Source of the DNA: a bacterium
GTDB lineage: Bacteria; Bacteroidota; Ignavibacteria; Kapaibacteriales; UBA7675
NCBI GenBank assembly: GCA_030430495.1
Contig: JAUIKM010000007.1
Coordinates: 1-64,000, forward strand
Reading direction: 5' to 3'
DNA: 64,000 nt
The notes beneath the pieces were generated by a model that was not told the DNA's origin, ran no database searches, and saw only the letters and a list, made by a program, of their open reading frames with translations. Position 1 is the first letter of the stretch, and each line of letters opens with the position of its first letter. Both the position numbers and the translations under genes were made by a program. Shown one piece after another: positions 35,741 through 44,072 of the stretch.

Positions 35741-36474
35741 AGTTGATCGAATGGATTGTGTTAAGTGGAACAGGGATGTTGAGTCAGTTAACTGTGCGCG
35801 TGAGTGCGAATCGGGCATGAAAATGCCGGGAGGCGCGTCAACTGCAAACGCGCTTCCTGAAATGACATGTGCGGATGATTAAACAATAAACACCGCCTTG
35901 AACTGGCGGTTTGTTGTCGGCTCAGCTTGTGCATGACTTTGGGAGCAGCCATGCCGAACCATTACCTGATGCACCTCGCTCAGGTACAAAATTCCCCGCC
36001 GGAAGAACAGTTCATCCGGAGCAGGTTCGGCGCTTTGGCCGACTGGTTTGAGCAGCAACAACTACAATTTACAATCAAACTGCGGCGGCATCCCTACTGC
36101 AAACCTACGCAAACAGCGAAAAACTTGACGCCGCCGAATTGCCGCGGACGCGAGTGCAAAGCAGGGGGATTCTCAGTAAGTGCATGCAAATCAATGAGAT
36201 ATGGTCGTGAAAATGCGCTGGTTTTTCTGGGGGACGGCGTCAGTACGTTACGCATTTGCCACGCACGGGGAAGTTTATTCATCTTAAGAATTCTGCAGTC
36301 GAATAATGCGGCTTTGTGCCGCTTGAACTTGCGTGCGAGACTGTACACCATTGGCCGGAAGTTTGTATGCCGACGCACTTGTTCAGGGCTGAACACTCCT
36401 TGACAAACAAAAGAGTCATGGAGCGGTGCGCAGCACAACGCGATCTGGCCATGCAGGCCGTGAAAGTTTAATTT
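35741..36474. other. 734-bp leader between the first regulator and the giant propeller gene
   Basis: It should contain the promoter of the giant protein. It is unusually long for this genome's otherwise tight spacing. Plus- and minus-strand frames of 60-158 codons occur but lack coding character or good start sites. GTTAACTGACTCAAC lies upstream of the gene start on the minus strand. No consensus promoter or terminator was recognised. Confidence 0.4.
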
Positions 36475-38205
36475 TCAGGCAAGTTCGCGCAGGAAAGGCT
36501 GCAGGTCCATTTTGCCGTCGAGGCCGATTTTCTTGCGGATGCGGTAGCGGTGGGATTCAACGCTGCGCTGACTTAAACGCATGATGCGGCAGACGTCTTT
36601 TGAGGGGATCTCGAGTTTCATCAGTGCGCAGATTTTGCGCTCCTGTGAGGAGAGGTCGGGGTGGCGCGACTGCAGGCGTTCCATGAATCCGGGGTGGATG
36701 AGGGAAAATTGTTCCTCAAATTCATTCCACAAATTGTCCTCGTCCAGGTGAATCGATATGTCGCGACAGATGGAGCGCAGGTCGCTGCGAATCTGCGGAC
36801 CGCGGTTGGCCGCGGCTGCTTTCATTGCGTTAGCAGCTTCCTGCAGCAACTCGTTTTTTGTTGAAATCTGGATTGTTTTGGCGACGAGCTGGTTGCGCGT
36901 CTGGTCGCGTTCGCGCTCCATCTGTAGTGATTGCTGCTGTTGCAGGGCGGACTTTGTCATGGCAATTGTTAACTCCCGGCGCGACTGTTCGATTTCAACC
37001 GTGCGCGTAAGGTCGGAGTACATCAACGCAATTTTTTCATCGTTAATTGTTTTAATCAGCGCCGCGTGTTCTTCCAGCAGTTCGAGCGCCGCTTTAAATT
37101 CGCCGGCGGCAGAGCGAATATCTTTCAGTATTTCCAGCGCCTGCGTCTTTTCGCCGTTAAAATGTTGTTCGTCGGCAATTTCCAGGCCGCGTTCGGCGTA
37201 TGCCTGCGCGCCGTCAAGCTCGTTTGCCAAGAGGTCGAGCCGCGCCAGCAGGATGCAGGCTGAGCATTCGTTGCGCAGAAGTTTGACTTTTCTGGTTATC
37301 TCCAGAGCTCTTAATGCATAGCTGCGCGCGCCGCCAAATTCGCCTCGCTCGAACAGCGCCATGGCCCAGACCGCGGCAACACCTTCCTGCTGGATATTGC
37401 TCTGCAGCATGGTCGCGAGACTTTCGGCTTCACGCAGCAGGTCAAACACGCTGTCGTCGACGTTGTTGTTTAACACGTTGGCGCGTGCAATACACAACAG
37501 GGCATTGGCGATATTGATCGGATAGTTGATGCTGCGCGCAATGTTGAGCGAAATGTTAAAATTGCGTATTGCTTCCTCGTAGTTTTCCAGTCCGGCATAG
37601 GCAATGCCCAGGTTGTGATGAATGCTCTCCGTGTTGAGGCCGTGGCCATCTTTGGCGGCGAATTCCAGCGAGCGTTCACATTCGCGAATAGCGCTGAAGT
37701 AACGACTCTGCGAAATATAACCCAGGCTGGAGATAAAACAAACGTGAATCAAGACGCCGTAATTTTCGGCCGCCGTGGCCAGCTCCTCCGTCTGCCTCAG
37801 GAACTGCATGCCCACGGATACCTGCCCGGCGTAAATGTACAGCGTGGCCAGTTCTTTCAGCGTGTACATTAACAGAGTATTGTTGTTTACTTCTTCGGCC
37901 AGTTTTTTGGCGGTGTTTAAGTCGCGGCGTGCTTCATCATTGGCGGCCAGCCGGGTATACGCACTGCCGCGTCGCATAAACAGTTCACCTTGCAGGCTTT
38001 TGTCCTCGACGTTGTTAATCTCGGCCAGGACAAGATCGGACAATTCCAGGAAGTCGCCGGGATTTTGTTCAACAATCAGGCGTCCTTCCCGGCAGAGGTA
38101 TTTCAGGCGCGCCTTAACATCTGACTTGTCGAAAAACTCACTGCGCATTTTAGCGATGTTCAGCTTCGAGCGCTCGACGGCATTGCGGTTTGCGGTAGTT
38201 TCCAT
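36475..38205 (-). CDS. TPR / coiled-coil / LuxR-type HTH transcriptional regulator (module 1)
   Basis: A 576-residue soluble protein with no signal or membrane segment. About residues 55-390 are tetratricopeptide-like helical pairs (for example SIHHNLGIAYAGLENYEEAI). Residues about 400-470 form a charged coiled coil (EIEQSRRELTIAMTKSALQQ and onward). The C-terminus (about 510-576) is a LuxR/GerE-type helix-turn-helix: LSSQERKICALMKLEIPSKD with the recognition-helix segment LSQRSVESHRYRIRKKIGL. It probably senses through the TPR superhelix and binds DNA. It lies upstream of, and in line with, the giant T9SS propeller gene. It is a more distant relative of the two regulators at 39.8 and 44.1 kb. 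Confidence 0.85.
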   Translation of the reverse strand: METTANRNAVERSKLNIAKMRSEFFDKSDVKARLKYLCREGRLIVEQNPGDFLELSDLVLAEINNVEDKSLQGELFMRRGSAYTRLAANDEARRDLNTAKKLAEEVNNNTLLMYTLKELATLYIYAGQVSVGMQFLRQTEELATAAENYGVLIHVCFISSLGYISQSRYFSAIRECERSLEFAAKDGHGLNTESIHHNLGIAYAGLENYEEAIRNFNISLNIARSINYPINIANALLCIARANVLNNNVDDSVFDLLREAESLATMLQSNIQQEGVAAVWAMALFERGEFGGARSYALRALEITRKVKLLRNECSACILLARLDLLANELDGAQAYAERGLEIADEQHFNGEKTQALEILKDIRSAAGEFKAALELLEEHAALIKTINDEKIALMYSDLTRTVEIEQSRRELTIAMTKSALQQQQSLQMERERDQTRNQLVAKTIQISTKNELLQEAANAMKAAAANRGPQIRSDLRSICRDISIHLDEDNLWNEFEEQFSLIHPGFMERLQSRHPDLSSQERKICALMKLEIPSKDVCRIMRLSQRSVESHRYRIRKKIGLDGKMDLQPFLRELA

Positions 38206-38637
38206 CCTGCAATTTGCGGTCTTCCGTCAATTTTTCAAAACCTGCGGCGCCGCGCCCTTTTCAGATCGCTTTTACCTTCGGTAAGCTCCATGATGATGTT
38301 GTTTGTCATCGAGAGTTCAGCCGCGAGCCGCCGAACATGTGAATCGTGTTCAGGTTGAGAGCAAGAGAGGGAGTTGAGACGGCGGAAGAGCGTCGAGTCC
38401 GGCATCTCGTTGCAGGTGTGGGGCGGTTCGGCGATCCGTTCAAGCGGCGGCAAGGCGCGTTTAACCACGAGATTGGCTATGCCTGGGACGATCGGGCATG
38501 GAATTGTGCCGCGTTGGACTTGGTCTGCGTGCAGGCGAGCAGCGAATACGCGTTGCGGAGCGAGCTTTTTCGACTGCGAGCAATGCAGAATGAACCGGTG
38601 AACAGTCAACGCAGCAACAGCAATCCGCCATCTGCAC
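38206..38637. other. Non-coding stretch with dispersed repeat copy B
   Basis: About 430 bases between the first regulator's start and the acetyltransferase remnant. It holds the 53-bp repeat at 38548-38600 and presumably the promoter of the module 1 regulator near 38206-38300. The open frames crossing it have no protein-like composition outside the repeat. Confidence 0.4.
38548..38600 (+). repeat. 53-bp dispersed repeat, copy B
   Basis: Second copy of the repeat at 30036-30088, with four mismatches (one single, one block of three). Like copy A it sits just downstream of the 3' end of a minus-strand gene, here 38 bases from the acetyltransferase remnant. Confidence 0.7.
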
Positions 38638-38928
38638 TCAGCCGCCAATCGCGGTCTCGGCTACCCGCCGTTTCCAGATCATGTGGCCTGTGCCGGGGCC
38701 GTAGAAGTCGCTCAAAAACACATCCGGCTCGCCGAGCTGTTTTTTCCAGTATCCCTGCGATACCTGATAGCCGCAGTCCAGCACAAACTCCGTACGCTGT
38801 TTTGGCTTGAGCTGCTCCACAATCGCACGAACCATGGCCGCGCCGACGCCCCGACCGTGGTATTCCGGGGCTACCAGCACATTGCCGATCTCAGGCGGCC
38901 CATCAGAGGGAGGAAATATACAGGTGCT
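38638..38928 (-). pseudogene. Truncated GNAT-family N-acetyltransferase
   Basis: The frame opens after a TAA at 38931-38929 and encodes only the C-terminal half of a GNAT domain. The acetyl-CoA motif is intact: EIGNVLVAPEYHGRGVGAAMV. The rest includes GYQVSQGYWKKQLGEP and ends HMIWKRRVAETAIGG. The first beta-strands and helices (roughly 50-70 residues) are missing, and no in-frame ATG exists; the only starts are GTG codons inside the domain. None of the other upstream frames supplies a clear N-terminus. It is most likely a decayed gene, perhaps broken when the surrounding module region was rearranged. Confidence 0.65.
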
Positions 38929-38931
38929 TTA

Positions 38932-39779
38932 CCTGGCCGAGTGAGAGGACGGAAAGATACGTGCGGACCCGGCCGCAGCATCAACCATCATTTCAAAGAC
39001 AAATATTGGCAATTTCCTGCCAATTTTCGCTCTTGCCGGCGCTCTGCTCAAGCTCAGCACAGACTATGAATCTTGTCCACATGTAAAGATTCTCCACATG
39101 TGTCGTTTGTCGGTCAAGAACATGAGCATTCACTACAGTCCTGAATTTGACCTGTTTGCAGTTTGGTCCTTTCTGGGTAAATACGGTCGACGTTGTTGTC
39201 GCAACATTCATGCCGGTTCAATTTTACGTGTTGTTGCCGCAACTTCCCTGAGTGCGTAATACCGTAACCACAATGACAAACAAAAAGTCAAAAAAGCAGT
39301 CTGTGTGTGCGCCTGAACGATTAAACAGTTGTTTTTGTGCTGAAGCGCGAAGCACGGGTATGTATCTGCTCAATGGCGAACCGAGGTCAACAATTATGTC
39401 ATGTTCCGAATGTCGGAAATGTTGTATTCTTGTCCCCAACACTAAAGCGCAAAATGGACCTATTTGAAAATCATGTGTCCATTTGATTGTGGCCAGGCTG
39501 TTGCCCGAACTGGCCTCGACGCATTGAGTGAAAATGCGAGTCGAAAACGACCGGAGGATCACAGCCGAGCGGAATTATGCAACACTCACAAAGTCGCATT
39601 TTCATACGAGCATAATACCGATTTTATAGGTCGTGATTTTGTGCACTGATTTTGTCAGGGCGGGAACGATGCCTCTTTACCAGTGTAAACGTGAAGGGGT
39701 ATTGCCGTCTGTCCGGTCAGTACATGTTCGGTTGGTAATTTAACTGGCGAATGAATCAGGAATAAGGGGGCAGAATGCT
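38932..39779. other. ~850-bp non-coding region upstream of the second regulator
   Basis: More AT-rich than the surroundings and without a supportable gene. It contains an inverted repeat ATTGGCA/TGCCAAT (39004-39023), two copies of TCCACATGT (39077-39085 and 39093-39101), two near-identical GTTGTTGYCGCAAC segments about 40 bases apart (around 39194 and 39230), and a direct repeat of TGATTTTGT (39634-39642, 39647-39655). The last pair lies in the likely promoter region of the regulator and could be an operator. Confidence 0.4.
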
Positions 39780-41507
39780 ATGCAACACAGTCCAATGAAA
39801 CCACACGACTTAACAAAAATCTCTCCTGCATCAGTTCTCGAAATGACCGCAGAGGAACTTCACAGGATCACGCTGATCGGCTTGAGCGCATATCAGGATG
39901 ATCCCGAGAAACTGTTGGGCCTGGCGCATGCGTTTAAGCAACGGTCCTTTGCCCTGGGATTGAAACGGCTGCAATTGTACGGCCTGAGTTTTTGCGCCCG
40001 GCTATATGAAGGGATGAACAGACATGAGGAATGCTCGGCGGAAATACAGCAGATGCGGGAAGTGGGCCGGCAGCTCACACTCCCGAGTGAACTCTGCTAT
40101 TTCCATAGTCAGATTGGAACGCTAGAAGCAAATCGCGGCGATTTTGCCGTTGCCATGAAACACTTGTTGTCCGCTGTTGAATTGTACACGGAAGACAGCG
40201 GCGAGGGCGTTGCCTACGCTCAGGCATGCCACGGAATCACCTTTACCTACAATGAAACAGGTCTGTATCAGGAGTCTATTCGCTGGGCTTTGCGTTTGCT
40301 CGACTTTCTCGATCGCGGCGGCGCTCGCTCAGATACAGGCACCCTTCACTGTCTTGTTGCCGATGCGTACAAAATGTCCGGCGACAATACCACCGCGCGC
40401 CGTTATCTCGAAAAGGCGCGAAGCATTTTTCGCAGCACAGGGCTGAAACTGGGGGAGGCCGATGTGTGCCTTCTCGATGCGCAGTTGTATGTGGCGGACG
40501 GCAACTACGCGGCGGCGCTGCAAGCCGCCGAGCATGCCCACGAGCTCTTTGGGGAAGTGAAATCTGTACTGCAGGAGTACAAATCCCGCCTTTTGCGCGC
40601 TCAAATTCTTCGCATGTCGCAGCGAGAACGCGAGGCGCTGGACCTGCTTGAAAACTGGAGACCGGATCAGGGAGCGGAGCGGACACCGAGATATGAAACG
40701 CAGCGCCTGCACGAAATGGGCCGGATACTGCGGCAGATGGGGCGTCCCCAGGAGGCGCTTGAATATTTTCTGCGTGTGGAGGCGGTATTCAAGTCCGGCG
40801 ATCGCAAAGCAGACTTTCTGGATCTGTACGACGATCTGGCCGAAGTGTACGCCGAGCTGGGAGACATCCGGGCAACCCGAGAATACAGCCGCAAGTTTCG
40901 CGATATGCGGGAAGAAATGTACTCTCTCGAACGCCTGCGTGCGGTAGCACGCGTGGAAATGCAACGCAAGATCCGTAAAGCGGAGCACGACGCCCGCAAT
41001 TTGAAAGCCGAACTGCAAACAACACGCGAAAATCTGCAGTCGCACAAAGCCAAGCTGGGAGAGCTGACCATTCGACTGGACCGCAATCAGGCCGAGTTTG
41101 AAGTTGTGAGACAGCACATCCGCAAGATTGCAGCGACCAGCGTCGGCCGGCGACGTCACTTCGCCGAAAATCTGTTGAATCTGATCGAAAGTTCACACGA
41201 CCAACGCAATGAAGTCGACATCGCCGAAGTTTTTGACGAGGTCGTTGCCGACCTTGCAAACGCATATCCCGCTCTGACGACCACCGAGTTAAAGATATGT
41301 GTCTTTTTGCGCATGGCGCTGAGCACCAAAGAAATTGCGGATTTGACGTATAAGTCGGTGGCGACTATCAAGACACACCGGCGCAACATTCGCAAGAAAC
41401 TCAACCCCGGTCGACAGAGCCTCAGCGCGTATCTGATGCAATTTGGCAAGCCGGATCCCGCGGCCGATAAACAACAGGAATCCCGGTGGGCCATACCCAG
41501 CCCCTGA
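39780..41507 (+). CDS. TPR / coiled-coil / LuxR-type HTH transcriptional regulator (module 2)
   Basis: A 575-residue soluble protein. After an N-terminal segment (MTAEELHRITLIGLSAYQDD) come TPR-like helical repeats to about residue 370 (HLLSAVELYTEDSGEGVAYA, MGRPQEALEYFLRV). A long coiled coil follows (about 375-450), then LTIRLDRN and SVGRRRHFAENLLNLIE, and a C-terminal HTH: LTTTELKICVFLRMALSTKE with recognition segment SVATIKTHRRNIRKKLNP. These last three blocks are nearly the same in the 44.1-kb regulator, so the two are paralogues. GGGGG lies 13 bases before the ATG; a downstream ATG at 39795 is possible. A propeller-type T9SS protein gene follows 310 bases later. Confidence 0.87.
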   Translation: MQHSPMKPHDLTKISPASVLEMTAEELHRITLIGLSAYQDDPEKLLGLAHAFKQRSFALGLKRLQLYGLSFCARLYEGMNRHEECSAEIQQMREVGRQLTLPSELCYFHSQIGTLEANRGDFAVAMKHLLSAVELYTEDSGEGVAYAQACHGITFTYNETGLYQESIRWALRLLDFLDRGGARSDTGTLHCLVADAYKMSGDNTTARRYLEKARSIFRSTGLKLGEADVCLLDAQLYVADGNYAAALQAAEHAHELFGEVKSVLQEYKSRLLRAQILRMSQREREALDLLENWRPDQGAERTPRYETQRLHEMGRILRQMGRPQEALEYFLRVEAVFKSGDRKADFLDLYDDLAEVYAELGDIRATREYSRKFRDMREEMYSLERLRAVARVEMQRKIRKAEHDARNLKAELQTTRENLQSHKAKLGELTIRLDRNQAEFEVVRQHIRKIAATSVGRRRHFAENLLNLIESSHDQRNEVDIAEVFDEVVADLANAYPALTTTELKICVFLRMALSTKEIADLTYKSVATIKTHRRNIRKKLNPGRQSLSAYLMQFGKPDPAADKQQESRWAIPSP

Positions 41508-41817
41508 GCGTTGCCGGTGCAACGTGTTGAGCCATTCAATGGCGGGAAGGCAGGCCTTTCACCCCTGGCGCCTTCCGTGTAAGTTCCTTAAAATCAACAA
41601 GTTGTGCGCCTCGTACCTACTTTATACCTTCCTGCAACGCTGGCGTTCGTCCATCCGCCGGTATATATTGGATCAGATCGCGGCGCCTACGATCACTGTA
41701 CCCCTCTCTCAGTTCACTAGTATCGGTCCCGGTGGATACGATGTTGCCAATGTTCAGCCGGGCGGCTGAGATTGCCGTATCCCCTCGACCAAATCACAAT
41801 TTAACGGATGGATTATC
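41508..41817. other. Leader region between the module 2 regulator and its secreted protein
   Basis: No full gene. One plus-strand frame ends with an oddly protein-like tail (VPLSQFTSIGPGGYDVANVQ, stop at 41767-41769), which may be chance or a fossil. GGATGGA just before the ATG at 41818 can act as ribosome-binding site. No clear promoter or terminator was recognised, and the sequence is not similar to the corresponding leader of module 3. Confidence 0.4.
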
Positions 41818-43551
41818 ATGCAAACAAATGTTGTAACGACTCGCTTGTTTAAGGCAGGCATCATACTCTGTGCCTTGATGATAACAACTCAGGTGTTTGC
41901 CCAGCCAAGCCTCACATTGGAACGCGAATTTGGTTCCAACGAAATGTGCGGCGGCTCGACGCAAAAATATGTTGAATACGCCAATTCACTTGCAACGACT
42001 GCGGATGCCGGCGCGGTCATGTTCGGCCCGATGTATCAGACCTGTGGTCTGTACAATTCCACACCGACAGCCGTAAAGGTAAATCGCTTCGGCAATATGC
42101 AGTGGAATCGCACTTACCAGATTGAGTCTCCCGGTCTTGGTTTTGAGATTGTTGACTGCGTCAACGGCGAAATGGCCTGGACCTGCACGGGTGTTGACGG
42201 AGTGTCCGGCATTCAGGGCGCGCTCGTGGTGCGTACGACAGGCGGCGGCGTACCGGTCTGGTCCACCATCGTCTATTGCGACATCGAAATGGTGCACCAG
42301 TATCATCCCGAGAGCATCATCGAAGCTTCCAACGGGGATATCGTAATCTGCGGTTACGTCGAGCATATGGACTCGCAGACGGATCGCCGCGATGTGTTCA
42401 TGGCTCGCCTGGATGCGGGCGGTGTGCTGCTGTGGTCGCACTACTACAGATGGACTCCCGGAATTGAGGAAGCCGCGCGTTTTCTGGCTGAAGACTCGGC
42501 CGGCGATCTGATCGTGGCCGGACATGCGATTGACCGGAACACCATCGATACGGATGCCCTGCTCATGAAAACCCATGCGAATGGTATCGTGATCTGGGCG
42601 CATCACTACGGTTCGTCGAACATCAGTCAGGAATTCGAGTCGCTGGAGATCGACTTTCAGGACAACATCTATGCCGCCGGTTTCTGGGATCGCGGAAATG
42701 GCGGCGCCGACGCATATGTCGTCAAAGCCGCCGGCCTCAACGGCAATCTGATCGGTGCGGCTCACATGTACGACGTTGCGCCCAATTCGCTCGACGGCGC
42801 CTACAGCATCAACCCCGCTCTGAACGGAACCAGTTTCGTCGTTGCCGGGGAAGCCGTCATCGCACCGGGCGCACTGAATCAGTACGGTTCGTTTGCCATG
42901 GAGATTCCGGCAGCGCTTGGTGCGCCGACCTGGATTCACCGTTATGGCTTTACCAATACGCGCGATCAGTTCCGCAGTGTGGAGTCGACGCCCGGACTCG
43001 GTGTTAATCCCGCGCCCGGTTACTGGATGGCAGGCGGCAAAGATCCGTCCGGCCTCGGCAGTGGGGACCTCGACTTTTATCTGGTTCGCACGAACCAGAT
43101 TGGCGAGGACCTCTGCACAACCAACACTCTGCCCGTGTTTTCTCTGAACTACGATGACGAGGAAGTCAAATACACACACGTAACCTGCGCAACGAGCACG
43201 TCGATTACGTTGTCGTACAAGTCAATCATGGTTCAGAACAACATCTGTATTGACATTGTCATGAAGGGCTCGACCCAGAACGACAATGCGCCGATTAACG
43301 GCCAGATGCCTCTGCTTGCACCCAACCCTGTCGTGGCAGGTGAATCGATTGCATTGGAGCCGGGCGTGGAAGCGATCAGCCGCGTAGAAGTGCGCGATAT
43401 CCTGGGACGTGAGGTGTTCCGCTATGACCTTGCCAATCCGGGAGAAATCGTTCAGGTGGAAACACAGGGATGGAGCGCCGGCGCCTACGTCGTGACATTT
43501 GTGCAGCCCGACGGAACAACATTCAGCGCCTCGCTGCAGGTTGTTAAGTAA
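41818..43551 (+). CDS. T9SS-exported beta-propeller-like protein (module 2)
   Basis: A 577-residue secreted protein. Signal peptide 1-29 (LCALMITTQVFAQ, then PSLTLEREFG). The body has about seven repeats of the pattern hydrophobic strand, glycine turn, W, aromatic-Tyr: VKVNRFGNMQWNRTY, VVRTTGGGVPVWSTI, MARLDAGGVLLWSHYY, LMKTHANGIVIWAHHYG, VVKAAGLNGNLIGAAH, MEIPAALGAPTWIHRYG, LVRTNQIGEDLC. This is like SBBP-type propellers. Nine or so cysteines are shared with the paralogue at 46.1 kb. The C-terminus (about 500-577) is a T9SS sorting domain: LAPNPVVAGE, VEVRDILGREVF, GWSAGAYVVTFVQPDG. Exported by T9SS to the surface or medium; ligand unknown. Followed by a terminator. Confidence 0.88.
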   Translation: MQTNVVTTRLFKAGIILCALMITTQVFAQPSLTLEREFGSNEMCGGSTQKYVEYANSLATTADAGAVMFGPMYQTCGLYNSTPTAVKVNRFGNMQWNRTYQIESPGLGFEIVDCVNGEMAWTCTGVDGVSGIQGALVVRTTGGGVPVWSTIVYCDIEMVHQYHPESIIEASNGDIVICGYVEHMDSQTDRRDVFMARLDAGGVLLWSHYYRWTPGIEEAARFLAEDSAGDLIVAGHAIDRNTIDTDALLMKTHANGIVIWAHHYGSSNISQEFESLEIDFQDNIYAAGFWDRGNGGADAYVVKAAGLNGNLIGAAHMYDVAPNSLDGAYSINPALNGTSFVVAGEAVIAPGALNQYGSFAMEIPAALGAPTWIHRYGFTNTRDQFRSVESTPGLGVNPAPGYWMAGGKDPSGLGSGDLDFYLVRTNQIGEDLCTTNTLPVFSLNYDDEEVKYTHVTCATSTSITLSYKSIMVQNNICIDIVMKGSTQNDNAPINGQMPLLAPNPVVAGESIALEPGVEAISRVEVRDILGREVFRYDLANPGEIVQVETQGWSAGAYVVTFVQPDGTTFSASLQVVK

Positions 43552-43624
43552 ACATGGTGGTAGTTAACATCTCGTCATTTGGAACAGGACGGTAAAACGT
43601 CTTCCAAATGACGAATGTACGGAG

Positions 43625-43660
43625 CATGCCCGGGCGGAGTAATCCTCTCGGGCATGTTAA
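43625..43660 (+). terminator. Probable terminator after the module 2 secreted protein
   Basis: CATGCCCG (43625-43632) and CGGGCATG (43649-43656) pair perfectly over 8 bp around a 16-nt loop and are followed by TTAATTTCTT. It lies about 75 bases after the stop codon. Confidence 0.6.
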
Positions 43661-44072
43661 TTTCTTGCTGAAACGATGGAAGTGTTAAGCCAGATGAGGT
43701 CAATGCCGCAGTGCCCGAAATCAATTTCTTCACCATTGCTTCAACGGGGTTTCCAGTCGAAGGTAGCGCACTTTGCGACTTTTTACCGCCTTTTTCCTCT
43801 TTGTTTGATTGCATTGCAGGCAAGGTTAAGCCTGTTTCAGGCGATACCCGTCAGAGTCGAGCGCACTGCACATGCTGCTGCAAAAACAATGCAAAAAAGA
43901 ATGACCAGTGAGATCATTGGCCGAATCTTATGTTGGCCGGCTGCACGGAGTTGATGTTAATGCAGCGTCCATCGCCCGGGACGCAACTGCGGGGAACAAA
44001 ATGTTTGAGAGACCTACGGCCGGATTCGCGTGCGGTGTGATTCAAGTACCAAAAATGAACAGGAGAATTCAC
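43661..44072. other. ~410-bp region upstream of the module 3 regulator
   Basis: The regulator frame is open from 43908, but the part before 44073 is not similar to the paralogue and has no ribosome-binding site, so I treat it as untranslated. CAGGC/GCCTG (around 43819-43836) forms a small hairpin. No convincing promoter was recognised. Confidence 0.35.

Noticed and set aside
35927-36438. Plus-strand 158-codon and minus-strand 114-codon frames in the module 1 leader
   Set aside because: Overlapping on opposite strands, no good start sites, mixed Cys/Arg-rich composition and no recognisable motif.
43908-44072. N-terminal extension of the module 3 regulator
   Set aside because: The frame is open, but a good AGGAGA site precedes the ATG at 44073 and the extension has no counterpart in the paralogue.
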